64,000 nt of DNA, taken from contig CAZDGN010000003.1 of the NCBI GenBank assembly GCA_964505265.1, forward strand, positions 1 through 64,000, read 5' to 3'. The position numbers were made by a program, and so were the translations under genes. How positions within the stretch are numbered: the stretch's first letter is position 1; the number at the start of each line of letters is the position of its first letter. Under the pieces are notes generated by a model. It did no database searches and had not been told where the DNA came from. It worked only from the letters and a program-made list of their open reading frames with translations. This stretch comes from CAILUF01 sp964505265. GTDB lineage: Bacteria; Pseudomonadota; Alphaproteobacteria; Rickettsiales; UBA1997. Positions 1-8,603 of the stretch are shown here, one piece after another.

Positions 1-112
1 AAAAGTTGTGGCTAAAAAAGCTCCAACTAAAAAAGTTGTGGCTAAAAAAGCTCCAACTAAAAAAGTTGTGGCTAAAAAAGCTCCAGCTAAAAAAGTTGTG
101 GCTAAAAAGAAA
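1..112 (+). repeat. 30-bp tandem repeat in coding sequence
   Basis: A 30-bp unit encoding ten residues is repeated head to tail from the window edge to the stop codon, with only one or two base differences between copies. Near-identity at the DNA level means recent expansion or homogenisation, so copy number is likely to vary between strains. Confidence 0.85.
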
Positions 113-115
113 TAG
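2..115 (+). CDS. Histone H1-like Lys/Ala-rich repeat protein, C-terminal end (partial)
   Basis: The gene enters from the left edge; only the last 37 codons and a TAG stop are present. The translated part is a near-perfect decapeptide repeat of the type KKVVAKKAPT, encoded by a 30-bp DNA repeat in more than three copies; the third copy has Ala in place of Thr, and the tail is KKK. Such Lys/Ala/Pro/Val tails are known in bacterial histone H1-like and Hc-type DNA-binding proteins, so a nucleoid-associated role is likely. The N-terminus is outside the window, so a different DNA-binding protein carrying the same kind of tail cannot be excluded. Confidence 0.7.
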   Translation, partial: KVVAKKAPTKKVVAKKAPTKKVVAKKAPAKKVVAKKK

Positions 116-133
116 TTATTGATTTTTTTTATA

Positions 134-161
134 AACGCAGGATATTAAATTATCCTGCGTT
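134..161. terminator. Bidirectional rho-independent terminator
   Basis: An 11-bp perfect stem (AACGCAGGATA with its complement) closes a 6-nt loop. It is followed by a T-run on the plus strand and, read on the minus strand, by another T-run. It lies between the convergent histone-like gene and anmK and can serve both. It is the clearest intrinsic terminator in the window. Confidence 0.85.
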
Positions 162-164
162 TTT

Positions 165-1253
165 TTATGCATGAAATAAAACTCCACCTACTGAATCATT
201 ATTGCAACCAGTGGTATTTTTAAAACTTATTGGTAAATTCAAATACGATCTAACCGCTAAAAAAGCAAATGCTTCAGCTTCAATAAAATCAACACTTAAA
301 CCTAAATCTTTCGCCGTAATTATTTCTATATTTGGCAATTTATTTTTTATGTAATTTATGAGAGTTAAATTATATGCTCCTCCTCCACAAATAATAATTT
401 TTTTGGGATTATAATTTTTCTGAATTTTATTTTGTAAATTTCTGGCAAAAATTTCGCAATAATTTGCCAAAATATCTTTTACCTCTAAATTATTTAGTGG
501 ATTTAAGACTTCATCAAAATCATTTCGAGAAAATGAAATTGGTGGATTTATTTTAAAAATTTGATGTTCCAAAACTTGATTAACTAAATCATTATTTACA
601 ACCCCCATAGATGCTAAGAATCCATTTTCATCATAGTTTTTATGATAAAATTTTTGCATTTTATCATTAAAAACCGCATTACCAAAACTTAAATCACTAG
701 CAAATAAATTTTCAATATCATCTTCAAAATAGGTGTAATTTGCAACACCGCCAATATTTAAAATCATTAAATTTTTAGCAAATTTTTTAAATAAATGATA
801 ATGATAAATTGGCACTAAAGGGGCACCCTGCCCGCCCAAACAAACATCTTTTGAACGAAAATTTCCAACAACTTTAATTTTAGTTTTTATTGCTAAATTT
901 TGTGCATTTCCAATTTGCCAGCTAATATTTAAATTTGGGTTATGATAAATGGTGAGGCCATGAAAGCCAATTAAATCGATGTCGGATGATTTTAAATTAT
1001 TTTTCTTCAAGAAATTATTAACTAACTCAATATGATGATTAGTGATTATATTTTCTAGTTCACAAATTTCATTTACCAAAATTTTTTCAAAAAATATTTT
1101 TTTAATTTGATTTTGTATGTTATTTTCAAAGACATAATAATCGGTTTTTTGCACCTTTATATAATCCATGCCGTCAGTTTCAATTAACGCCAAATCAATG
1201 CCATCAAGCGAAGTTCCGCTCATTAAGCCAATTGCCTTGAATATTTTAGCCAT
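165..1253 (-). CDS. anmK: Anhydro-N-acetylmuramic acid kinase AnmK
   Basis: AnmK phosphorylates and opens 1,6-anhydro-MurNAc released by lytic transglycosylases, feeding cell-wall sugars back as MurNAc-6-phosphate in the cytoplasm. The 362-residue length fits the family. The N-terminus has the ATP-binding GLMSGTSLDGID motif (about residues 9-20), followed by GFHG, the conserved WQIGNAQNLA segment and QGAPLVP. The ATG overlaps the end of holB by 8 bp, so the two are probably translationally coupled in a hisS-holB-anmK transcript. A recycling kinase implies the cell makes and turns over peptidoglycan, in line with dapF in this window. Confidence 0.95.
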   Translation of the reverse strand: MAKIFKAIGLMSGTSLDGIDLALIETDGMDYIKVQKTDYYVFENNIQNQIKKIFFEKILVNEICELENIITNHHIELVNNFLKKNNLKSSDIDLIGFHGLTIYHNPNLNISWQIGNAQNLAIKTKIKVVGNFRSKDVCLGGQGAPLVPIYHYHLFKKFAKNLMILNIGGVANYTYFEDDIENLFASDLSFGNAVFNDKMQKFYHKNYDENGFLASMGVVNNDLVNQVLEHQIFKINPPISFSRNDFDEVLNPLNNLEVKDILANYCEIFARNLQNKIQKNYNPKKIIICGGGAYNLTLINYIKNKLPNIEIITAKDLGLSVDFIEAEAFAFLAVRSYLNLPISFKNTTGCNNDSVGGVLFHA

Positions 1254-2142
1254 AAATTATTTGATTGAAAATATTGGTAAAATTAATTTTTTTATCAAGA
1301 TTGGATTTGTTAACAAAATACAATTTTTGATATATATCGTTGGTAATATCAAGAAAATTTTTTGCCGAATATTTAGCAAAAATCATTTGAAAAACCTCTT
1401 GCTCATGATAATAAAAATTAACATTTTTGCTAAGAGTTGTTTTGCAAATTTTATTACAAAAATATTTTAAAATTAATTCAATATTAAAATAGGAAAAATT
1501 TTTTTCGCCAATTTTTTTTAATATTGATGAATTAATTTCCATTTCTAAAAAAGAATTTAATAAATCTTGATAAATTGCAATTATTTCTTCACCATTAGTG
1601 ATGGCAAGAGCTGGTGAGTTATCTGTAATTTCGCTCAAAAATTCATAATCTATATTGCTTAAATTTATTTTTTTACTATGCAAAATTTCAGTAAAAATTG
1701 ACACTGAAAATTCATTAATTTTTTCAATATGGCAACGAGATTTAATAGTTGGTAAAACTTTAGACAAATTATGAGCAATTAAAATAATATAAACTCCATT
1801 TTTAGGTTCTTCTAGATTTTTTAACAAATTATTAGCGGAATTTCTGTTCATTTCACATACCGCATCAATTATTAAAAATCTCGGCTTATCAATGGCAGGA
1901 GTGTGATTAAAAAAACTAACCAAATCCTGAATCTGACCGATAGCAATTTCTTTTTTTTCTGGAAGTTTTTCAATAATTTTAATATTTGAAAAATTTGGAT
2001 CATCAATTATTTCTGCACAAAATCCTTTAACAAAACTAGCTTTACCGATACCTTTTTTGCCAGATAAAATTATGGCGTGATGTAATTTGTTGGATTGAAA
2101 TAAATTAGTCCATTTTGTTGAAATATTTTCAAATCCTATCAT
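1246..2142 (-). CDS. holB: DNA polymerase III delta-prime subunit HolB
   Basis: Clamp-loader subunit of the replicative polymerase, related to the AAA+ ATPases. Visible are a Walker A-like SGKKGIGKASF near residues 27-37, a region corresponding to Walker B/sensor 1 with FLIIDAVCEMNRNSANNLLK, and the LEEP motif that follows it in delta-prime proteins. At 298 residues it is somewhat short, as is usual in reduced genomes. It lies 1 bp downstream of hisS and overlaps anmK by 8 bp. tmk, a common neighbour of holB, is absent here. Confidence 0.9.
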   Translation of the reverse strand: MIGFENISTKWTNLFQSNKLHHAIILSGKKGIGKASFVKGFCAEIIDDPNFSNIKIIEKLPEKKEIAIGQIQDLVSFFNHTPAIDKPRFLIIDAVCEMNRNSANNLLKNLEEPKNGVYIILIAHNLSKVLPTIKSRCHIEKINEFSVSIFTEILHSKKINLSNIDYEFLSEITDNSPALAITNGEEIIAIYQDLLNSFLEMEINSSILKKIGEKNFSYFNIELILKYFCNKICKTTLSKNVNFYYHEQEVFQMIFAKYSAKNFLDITNDIYQKLYFVNKSNLDKKINFTNIFNQIIYG

Positions 2143-2143
2143 A

Positions 2144-3397
2144 TTATAATTTACCTTGAAGATAATGAATTAACAGGTTTTGCTTAATTTTTTGTTCTTT
2201 GGAGGTTTTAAAATCTTTTACAACAGCATCTTGATTTTTCATTTCCTCTTCACCAATTATAACTACGAATCGAGAATTATTTTGTGAGGATTTTTTCATT
2301 TGTTTTTTAAAATTTCCATCATAGAGAAAATCAACTTCAAACCCTACTCTTCTTAACTTATTGGCAATTTCAAAGGCGCATGATTTTTCATTTGCAGAAA
2401 TATAATTTACACTAATGGAAATTTTATTTTCTTCTGGTAAATTTGAAAGCAGCATTAATCGCTCAATTCCTCCAGCAAAACCAATAGCAGGGACCATCTT
2501 TTGCGACATTTTTTCAACAAAATTATCATATCTTCCGCCTGCCAAAACCGCATTTTGTGCACCATCATTATCCATTACAAATTCAAAGACAGTTGAAGTA
2601 TAGTAATCAAGACCCCTTACTAATTTTTGATTATGGGTATATTTTATAGAAAATTTTTCGAGTAAATTTAAAATATTTTCAAAGGATTTTTTAGCATCAT
2701 CACTATAAAATTTTTCAATAGTTGGAGCATCTTGCATTATCTCAATATCAGCTTCATCCTTGGAATCTAATATACGAAGTGGATTTTTTTGCAAACGATT
2801 TTTCGAGTCTTGCGACAAATCATTTACAAATTTAGTGAAATAATTTTGTAAGGCTTGGCTATATTTTTGCTTAGTTTCGTTGCATCCAAGAGAATTAATT
2901 TGTAATTCAACATTATTTAAAACTCCCAAATCTTTTAAAATATTTCTTGCCAAAATTATCATATCTACATCGCAGAGATAATTTTCTTCGCCAAAAAATT
3001 CAAAATTAATTTGATGAAACTGGCGTTGGCGTCCTTTTTGCGGGCGGTCATAACGAAAAACTGGTCCGTACGAAAAGAATTTTCTTGGCATAATTTGCAT
3101 TAATTCGCCATTAGAAATCAAGGCTCGAACTATACCAGCAGTAAATTCAGGACGAAGAGTAATAAAATTATCCGAACGATCTTGAAATTTGTAAACTTCT
3201 TTTGAAATAATATCAGATGCTTCGCCTAAATTTCGTTCAAAAATTTCGCTAAACTCAAAAATTGGGGTTTGAAGCTCTTCAAAGCCAAATGTTAAAGAAT
3301 TTTTACGAGCAATATCAATTATAAAATTAAATTTTTTTATATCAGTTCCAAACAAGTCTTTTGTTCCGCGAACTGGCTGAAGTTTAAAATTTGACAT
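2144..3397 (-). CDS. hisS: Histidyl-tRNA synthetase
   Basis: Class II aminoacyl-tRNA synthetase that charges tRNA-His. The N-terminal QPVRGTKDLFG, the motif 2 region with TLRPEFTAG and YGPVFRYDRPQKGRQRQF, the histidine-specific LVRGLDYYTSTVFEF and motif 3 AGGRYDN are all present, followed by an anticodon-binding domain. I chose the ATG at 3397 (417 residues); an in-frame TTG one codon upstream is less likely. The gene is divergent from lepA across about 100 bp that must hold both promoters. Confidence 0.97.
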   Translation of the reverse strand: MSNFKLQPVRGTKDLFGTDIKKFNFIIDIARKNSLTFGFEELQTPIFEFSEIFERNLGEASDIISKEVYKFQDRSDNFITLRPEFTAGIVRALISNGELMQIMPRKFFSYGPVFRYDRPQKGRQRQFHQINFEFFGEENYLCDVDMIILARNILKDLGVLNNVELQINSLGCNETKQKYSQALQNYFTKFVNDLSQDSKNRLQKNPLRILDSKDEADIEIMQDAPTIEKFYSDDAKKSFENILNLLEKFSIKYTHNQKLVRGLDYYTSTVFEFVMDNDGAQNAVLAGGRYDNFVEKMSQKMVPAIGFAGGIERLMLLSNLPEENKISISVNYISANEKSCAFEIANKLRRVGFEVDFLYDGNFKKQMKKSSQNNSRFVVIIGEEEMKNQDAVVKDFKTSKEQKIKQNLLIHYLQGKL

Positions 3398-3503
3398 CAA
3401 TTAAATTGTTTTTTTATTAAATTTTATGGTTTAAGATAAATATTACAAAATTAATATTTTAAATAAAGATTTTATTTCAACTTTTTACAATTTCGATTTT
3501 TTC

Positions 3504-5306
3504 ATGACCAACTTAATCAAACATATTCGCAACTTTTCTATCGTTGCCCATATTGACCACGGAAAATCCACCCTATCGGATCGTTTAATTCAAGAATGCG
3601 GTGCCATTGAAGAACGCGAAATGACTTCGCAAATATTAGATTCAATGGATATTGAAAAAGAACGAGGCATCACCATTAAAGCACAAACTGTGCGTTTAAA
3701 CTATAAAGCCGAAGATGGAAAAGATTATATGCTTAATTTAATGGATACTCCAGGCCATGTTGATTTTGGCTACGAAGTTAGTAGATGTTTGTCAGCTTGT
3801 GAAGGCTCAATTTTAGTGGTGGATTCCACTCAAGGAGTCGAAGCCCAGACCTTGGCAAATGTTTATCAGGCCATCGATAATAATCATGAAATTGTTCCAG
3901 TTTTAAATAAAATTGATTTACCCGCTTCCGACCCACAAAAAGTAAAAAAACAAATCGAGGATGTTATCGGAATTGATGCGAGCGAGGCAATTTTAGTTTC
4001 CGCCAAAACCGGTATTGGAATTCACGAAACTCTTGAGGCTGTTGTTAAAAAATTACCTCCACCAAAAGGCAATATTGATGGTGATTTTAAGGCACTTTTA
4101 ATCGATAGTTGGTATGACCAATATATGGGTGTAATTGTTTTAGTTCGTGTTATTGATGGCGTTTTAAAGAAAGGTCAAAAAATTAAAATGATGGCAACCA
4201 ATGCAGTTTATCAAGTCGATTCAGTTGGCTTTTTTACTCCAAAAAAAATTTTTTGCGATGAATTAAAAGCAGGTGAAGTTGGCTTTATCAATGCCCAAAT
4301 CAAACAAGTGGCAGATTGTAGAGTTGGCGATACTTTAGTATTGTCAAACAATGATAACGCTAAAGCATTACCTGGATTTAAACAAAATCAGCCCGTAGTT
4401 TTTTGCGGAATTTATCCAATTGATGCTTCGGAATTTGAGAAATTTCGCGATGCTTTGGCAAAACTTCATTTAAATGATGCCAGCTTTGAATACGAACCCG
4501 AAACTTCTTCTGCCCTTGGTTATGGCTTTCGATGTGGATTTTTAGGTCTACTTCATCTTGAAATTGTTCAAGAAAGATTAGAAAGAGAATTTGATTTAGA
4601 TTTAATAACTACCGCACCTTCAGTGGTTTATAAAATTCATTTGCGCGATAATTCTATGGTTGAAATTCACAGTGCTCACGAAATGCCCGACCCAACCAAA
4701 ATTGAAAAAATGGAAGAACCTTGGATTAAAGCCACAATTATGACCCCAGACGAATATTTAGGTGCGGTTTTGGATTTATGCACCCAAAAACGCGGTATAC
4801 AAAAAGAACTAACTTATGTTGGCGAAAGAGCAATGTTAATTTATCGCCTACCCTTAAATGAAATTGTTTATGATTTTTATGACCGCTTAAAATCTTGCTC
4901 AAGAGGTTATGCTAGCTTTGATTGGCAGATGGATGGCTATGAAGAAAGTCAACTCGTAAAACTTACCATTATGGTTAATGCCGAGAGCGTTGATGCCTTA
5001 TCTTTCATTACCCACAAAACTCGGGCTGAAAGTAGAGGTCGAGCGATTTGTGCCAAACTTAAAGATTTAATTCCAAGACAAATGTTTGCAATTGCCATTC
5101 AGGCAGCAATTGGCGGAAAAATTATCGCCCGCGAAACAGTTTCTGCAATGAGAAAAGATGTAACTGCCAAATGTTATGGGGGCGATATTTCGCGTAAGAG
5201 AAAATTACTAGATAAACAAAAAAAAGGTAAGAAAAAAATGCGTGAAATTGGCAATGTAGAAATTCCGCAAAGTGCTTTTTTAGCGGCATTAAAACTTGAT
5301 GAATAA
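3504..5306 (+). CDS. lepA: Elongation factor 4 (LepA)
   Basis: Ribosome-associated GTPase that acts on stalled or newly formed translation complexes. Its 600 residues are the usual length. The G1 motif AHIDHGKS is near residues 15-22, DTPGHVDF is G3 and NKIDLP is G4. The LepA-specific C-terminal domain is complete, including the basic KCYGGDISRKRKLLDKQK region. No Shine-Dalgarno sequence is visible before the ATG. The gene stands alone, with a roughly 200-bp AT-rich spacer before pntB. Confidence 0.98.
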   Translation: MTNLIKHIRNFSIVAHIDHGKSTLSDRLIQECGAIEEREMTSQILDSMDIEKERGITIKAQTVRLNYKAEDGKDYMLNLMDTPGHVDFGYEVSRCLSACEGSILVVDSTQGVEAQTLANVYQAIDNNHEIVPVLNKIDLPASDPQKVKKQIEDVIGIDASEAILVSAKTGIGIHETLEAVVKKLPPPKGNIDGDFKALLIDSWYDQYMGVIVLVRVIDGVLKKGQKIKMMATNAVYQVDSVGFFTPKKIFCDELKAGEVGFINAQIKQVADCRVGDTLVLSNNDNAKALPGFKQNQPVVFCGIYPIDASEFEKFRDALAKLHLNDASFEYEPETSSALGYGFRCGFLGLLHLEIVQERLEREFDLDLITTAPSVVYKIHLRDNSMVEIHSAHEMPDPTKIEKMEEPWIKATIMTPDEYLGAVLDLCTQKRGIQKELTYVGERAMLIYRLPLNEIVYDFYDRLKSCSRGYASFDWQMDGYEESQLVKLTIMVNAESVDALSFITHKTRAESRGRAICAKLKDLIPRQMFAIAIQAAIGGKIIARETVSAMRKDVTAKCYGGDISRKRKLLDKQKKGKKKMREIGNVEIPQSAFLAALKLDE

Positions 5307-5515
5307 TATTAAATTGTATAGCTTTATATTTGTTTAAACAAGATTTGCAAATTAATTATTATAATAAAATTTAAAATTTTAAAAAATTGTTAACAAATAA
5401 TATTTTATTGAAGTTTTTTAGATTTTTAATTATTGACTAAATAAATAAATAACAATAAAATTTTTTACTATTAATCAAATCTAAAGCCTTTAAATCTTTA
5501 ACTAATTTCTTAAGT

Positions 5516-6907
5516 ATGTCATCAATTGCAACTTTCTTTTATATAGTATCCGCCATATTATTTATCTTATCTCTTTATGGCTTATCCTCACCAAAAACTT
5601 CACGTAAAGGAAATTACCTTGGGATTGCAGGAATGTCTTTAGCGATTGTTACTACATTATTTTTACCGCAAATTCATAATTTGTTTTTTATAATTTTAGC
5701 AATAATTATTGGTGGTGGTATTGGCTATCTAGTCGCCAACAAAGTAAAAATGACTTCAATGCCTCAACTAGTAGCTGGGTTTCACTCTTTTGTTGGATTA
5801 TGTGCGGTTCTTATTGCAATTTCAGCCCTTTATATGCCTGATTCCTTTAACATTTTATATGATGGCAAAATCAAATTAGCAAGTAAAATTGAAATGGGTC
5901 TTGGAGTTATTATTGGCGCCATAACTTTCACTGGCTCAATCATTGCTTTTTTAAAGCTAAATGGCAATATGTCTTCCAAATTTTCTTTTTTCAAAAACCC
6001 AAAAAAATCTTCAAAAATTATTGGGGTTAGCCTTCTAGTTTTACTAATTGCATTTTGTATTTTTGGTTCTAAATTCTTATTTATTGTTTTAACCTTATTA
6101 TCTTTTTTTATCGGCTTTATTTTAATCGCTGGAGTTGGTGGTGCCGATATGCCCGTTGTTGTATCGATGCTTAACTCATATTCTGGATGGGCTGCTAGCG
6201 GAATTGGCTTTACTTTAAACAATCCATTGCTAATTATTACTGGAGCATTAGTTGGAGCTAGTGGAGCAATATTAAGCTATATTATGTGCAAAGCAATGAA
6301 TAGGTCAATTTTAAATGTATTATTTTCAGGCTTTCTTGATAATAGCAACTCAACACAAGCTCAAATCAAAGAACAAAAACCGATCAAGATAGCTAGTGCC
6401 GAAGATGCTTCACAAATCATGCAGGGCTGTTCATCAATTATTATAGTTCCGGGTTATGGTATGGCTGTTGCTGGAGCTCAACATGCAGTTTCGGAGATGA
6501 CTCAAGCCCTAGAAAAATCTGGTGCATCGGTTAAATTTGCAATTCACCCAGTTGCAGGCAGAATGCCTGGACATATGAATGTGCTTTTGGCTGAAGCTAA
6601 TATCGATTACGATAAAGTTTTTGAACTTGAAGAAATTAATTCTGATTTTCGCAATGCCGATGTAGCTTTTGTGATTGGTGCAAATGATGTAACCAATCCA
6701 GCTGCTAAAACTGATAAAACTAGCCCAATTTATGGTATGCCAATTCTTGAAGTTGCCAATGCCAAAACTGTATTTTTTATCAAAAGGTCAATGGCTCCAG
6801 GATATGCTGGGGTTGAAAATGAATTGTTTTTTAACGACAATACTATGATGATATTTGGCGATGCCAAAAAAGTTGTTGAAGAGATTGTTAAAAATCTAAC
6901 TCACTAA
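5516..6907 (+). CDS. pntB: NAD(P) transhydrogenase beta subunit PntB
   Basis: Membrane subunit carrying the NADP(H)-binding domain III of the proton-translocating transhydrogenase, which makes NADPH at the expense of the proton gradient. The first 270 residues are hydrophobic membrane helices. The C-terminal domain carries the nucleotide-binding GYGMAVAGAQHAV, then GRMPGHMNVLLAEA and the RSMAPGYAGVEN loop. Length (463) is normal. The partner pntA genes are not adjacent and not in the window, so the operon is split in this genome. Confidence 0.97.
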   Translation: MSSIATFFYIVSAILFILSLYGLSSPKTSRKGNYLGIAGMSLAIVTTLFLPQIHNLFFIILAIIIGGGIGYLVANKVKMTSMPQLVAGFHSFVGLCAVLIAISALYMPDSFNILYDGKIKLASKIEMGLGVIIGAITFTGSIIAFLKLNGNMSSKFSFFKNPKKSSKIIGVSLLVLLIAFCIFGSKFLFIVLTLLSFFIGFILIAGVGGADMPVVVSMLNSYSGWAASGIGFTLNNPLLIITGALVGASGAILSYIMCKAMNRSILNVLFSGFLDNSNSTQAQIKEQKPIKIASAEDASQIMQGCSSIIIVPGYGMAVAGAQHAVSEMTQALEKSGASVKFAIHPVAGRMPGHMNVLLAEANIDYDKVFELEEINSDFRNADVAFVIGANDVTNPAAKTDKTSPIYGMPILEVANAKTVFFIKRSMAPGYAGVENELFFNDNTMMIFGDAKKVVEEIVKNLTH

Positions 6908-6938
6908 ATTGTGAAAACTAATTAATTTTAAATATTAC

Positions 6939-8591
6939 ATGAATTCTGTTTTTTTTAATAATCAAAATCATAAAAATTCTAAACTAAATTTAATTTTCTT
7001 TAGTTTTTTTTTAATTCTTCAATTTTTGCTCTACAATATACAAGCCAAAGGACAAAATACAAATAATAATATTTACCAAGTTCCGCAACCATCAAATAAA
7101 CCAACTCCATCCGTCCCAAATGCAAATTACGCTCCCATTCCAACAACAAATCCACAAAATCCAACACCACAACCAACATATAACCAACCCTCTCCAGTAG
7201 TTCAAGTAGCTAAAACCACAAACAAATCAACAACACAAGAAACAAATCCAATTAATCCATCTCCAGTTATTGATGGAGAAATAAAAAATTTACCAAAAAA
7301 TGATTATTTTGGACCAAAAATTGGAAAACCAAAAGCACAAAAAAAAATAATAAAAAAAATACCTAAATTACCAAAAAATAACGATTCAAAAAACATAAAT
7401 TATCCTGATTTAGATCCTTTAAAAAGACCAAACAAAGATAACAAAAAAATTGACTCTTATTACCCTGAAGAAAACCCAAAAAATCAATTGAGATACGACA
7501 ACAAGCCTACAAAAAAAAATTTAGAAATTGAATCAAAGAAATACGATATAAATCCAGATAGTTATTATTATAGAGACGAAAAAAACGCTAATTGGCTTTC
7601 TTATGAAAAAGAAAATATTTCCGATGATAAATTTATCATTATCGATAAAAACCCAGTTCAAGATGATTTTAATAAAAAATATCACGATGATTTAATCATC
7701 GACAATTCTAAAAATCAGAATCAACCAATTCCATCAAAAAATAAGGAAAAGGTTAATAATAATCAAATCAAATTAGGCTTAGAAAATCTTAATGGCGAGT
7801 ATATTTATAATTATTACAACAAATCTAAATTAACAAACACTAGCAAAAATCAAATTAAAAATCTTTTGATGTCAAAAATTGAACTTGAAAATCATTTTTT
7901 TTCTAGATTATTAAGAACCAATTTGAGTTTTTCAAAGTCCTTAAATTCCGCTAATAAGTCAAAATTTTATCAATATAATAATGCTAATATCAACAATCCT
8001 CAACAAATTACTGAGAAATATTTTTCAACCACTTCGAATAATTACAAAGAATTCAATTTTCTTTCTTCCGTCCAAGTCTTTAAAGACTATATTAGATTAA
8101 ATTTAGGATATAGATATAATCAATTAATCTTCAACGAATATAATTTTCAAACTATATCTTCTAGTAATATCAATAATGGAAGTTTTCTTGATGTAATTAC
8201 CAACAAAAACCCAGTAAAAAGAAATGGTAATTTTAATACCAAATATAAAATTCCTTTTGTTGGACTTGAAATTAAGTTTCCAATAATTGCCAAAATCACT
8301 AATTTCAAAATATCGTCAGCCTATTCAAATAGGGCATCAATTGTTAATAGATTAGTTGATAGAAATTCTAATACTACCGATAATGCTAATTTTAGAAATG
8401 CCAAATATCTAAATTTTGGTCTAGAGTTGGAAAATATAATTTCTAAAAACTTAACTATAAACTTGAATTATAATTTCCAAAATATTAATTTGCCAAAATC
8501 GAAAGCAAAATTAATTCTTGAATTACCAAAAAATAATGGAATTTCTTCAAAATTTTCTAGTTATGGAATAAATCTCGGTTATAAACTTTAA
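6939..8591 (+). CDS. Omptin-like outer-membrane barrel lacking the catalytic residues, with long N-terminal extension
   Basis: A signal peptide (about residues 15-37) leads into some 240 residues rich in Pro, Asn, Lys, Gln and Tyr, then a C-terminal beta-barrel from about residue 275 that ends in Leu. By eye the barrel aligns along its whole length with the omptin encoded next door (shared landmarks: LGLENLNGE/IGIGKLNGK, LGYRYNQLIF/IGYNYDRFKF, YKIPFVGLEI/FYTPFIGFAV, YLNFGLELE/YYNYGFNFG). The omptin Asp-Tyr-Asp becomes Gln345-Tyr-Asn347, and the Asp-x-His pair becomes Asp474-Arg-Asn476. It therefore looks like a catalytically inactive paralogue; a surface-binding role is possible. Transfer of the omptin name relies on my manual alignment. 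Confidence 0.7.
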   Translation: MNSVFFNNQNHKNSKLNLIFFSFFLILQFLLYNIQAKGQNTNNNIYQVPQPSNKPTPSVPNANYAPIPTTNPQNPTPQPTYNQPSPVVQVAKTTNKSTTQETNPINPSPVIDGEIKNLPKNDYFGPKIGKPKAQKKIIKKIPKLPKNNDSKNINYPDLDPLKRPNKDNKKIDSYYPEENPKNQLRYDNKPTKKNLEIESKKYDINPDSYYYRDEKNANWLSYEKENISDDKFIIIDKNPVQDDFNKKYHDDLIIDNSKNQNQPIPSKNKEKVNNNQIKLGLENLNGEYIYNYYNKSKLTNTSKNQIKNLLMSKIELENHFFSRLLRTNLSFSKSLNSANKSKFYQYNNANINNPQQITEKYFSTTSNNYKEFNFLSSVQVFKDYIRLNLGYRYNQLIFNEYNFQTISSSNINNGSFLDVITNKNPVKRNGNFNTKYKIPFVGLEIKFPIIAKITNFKISSAYSNRASIVNRLVDRNSNTTDNANFRNAKYLNFGLELENIISKNLTINLNYNFQNINLPKSKAKLILELPKNNGISSKFSSYGINLGYKL

Positions 8592-8603
8592 TTAAAATTA
8601 ATT

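Noticed and set aside
5307..5515. Possible regulatory RNA between lepA and pntB
   Set aside because: The spacer is very AT-rich without GC-containing inverted repeats; it probably holds only the pntB promoter.
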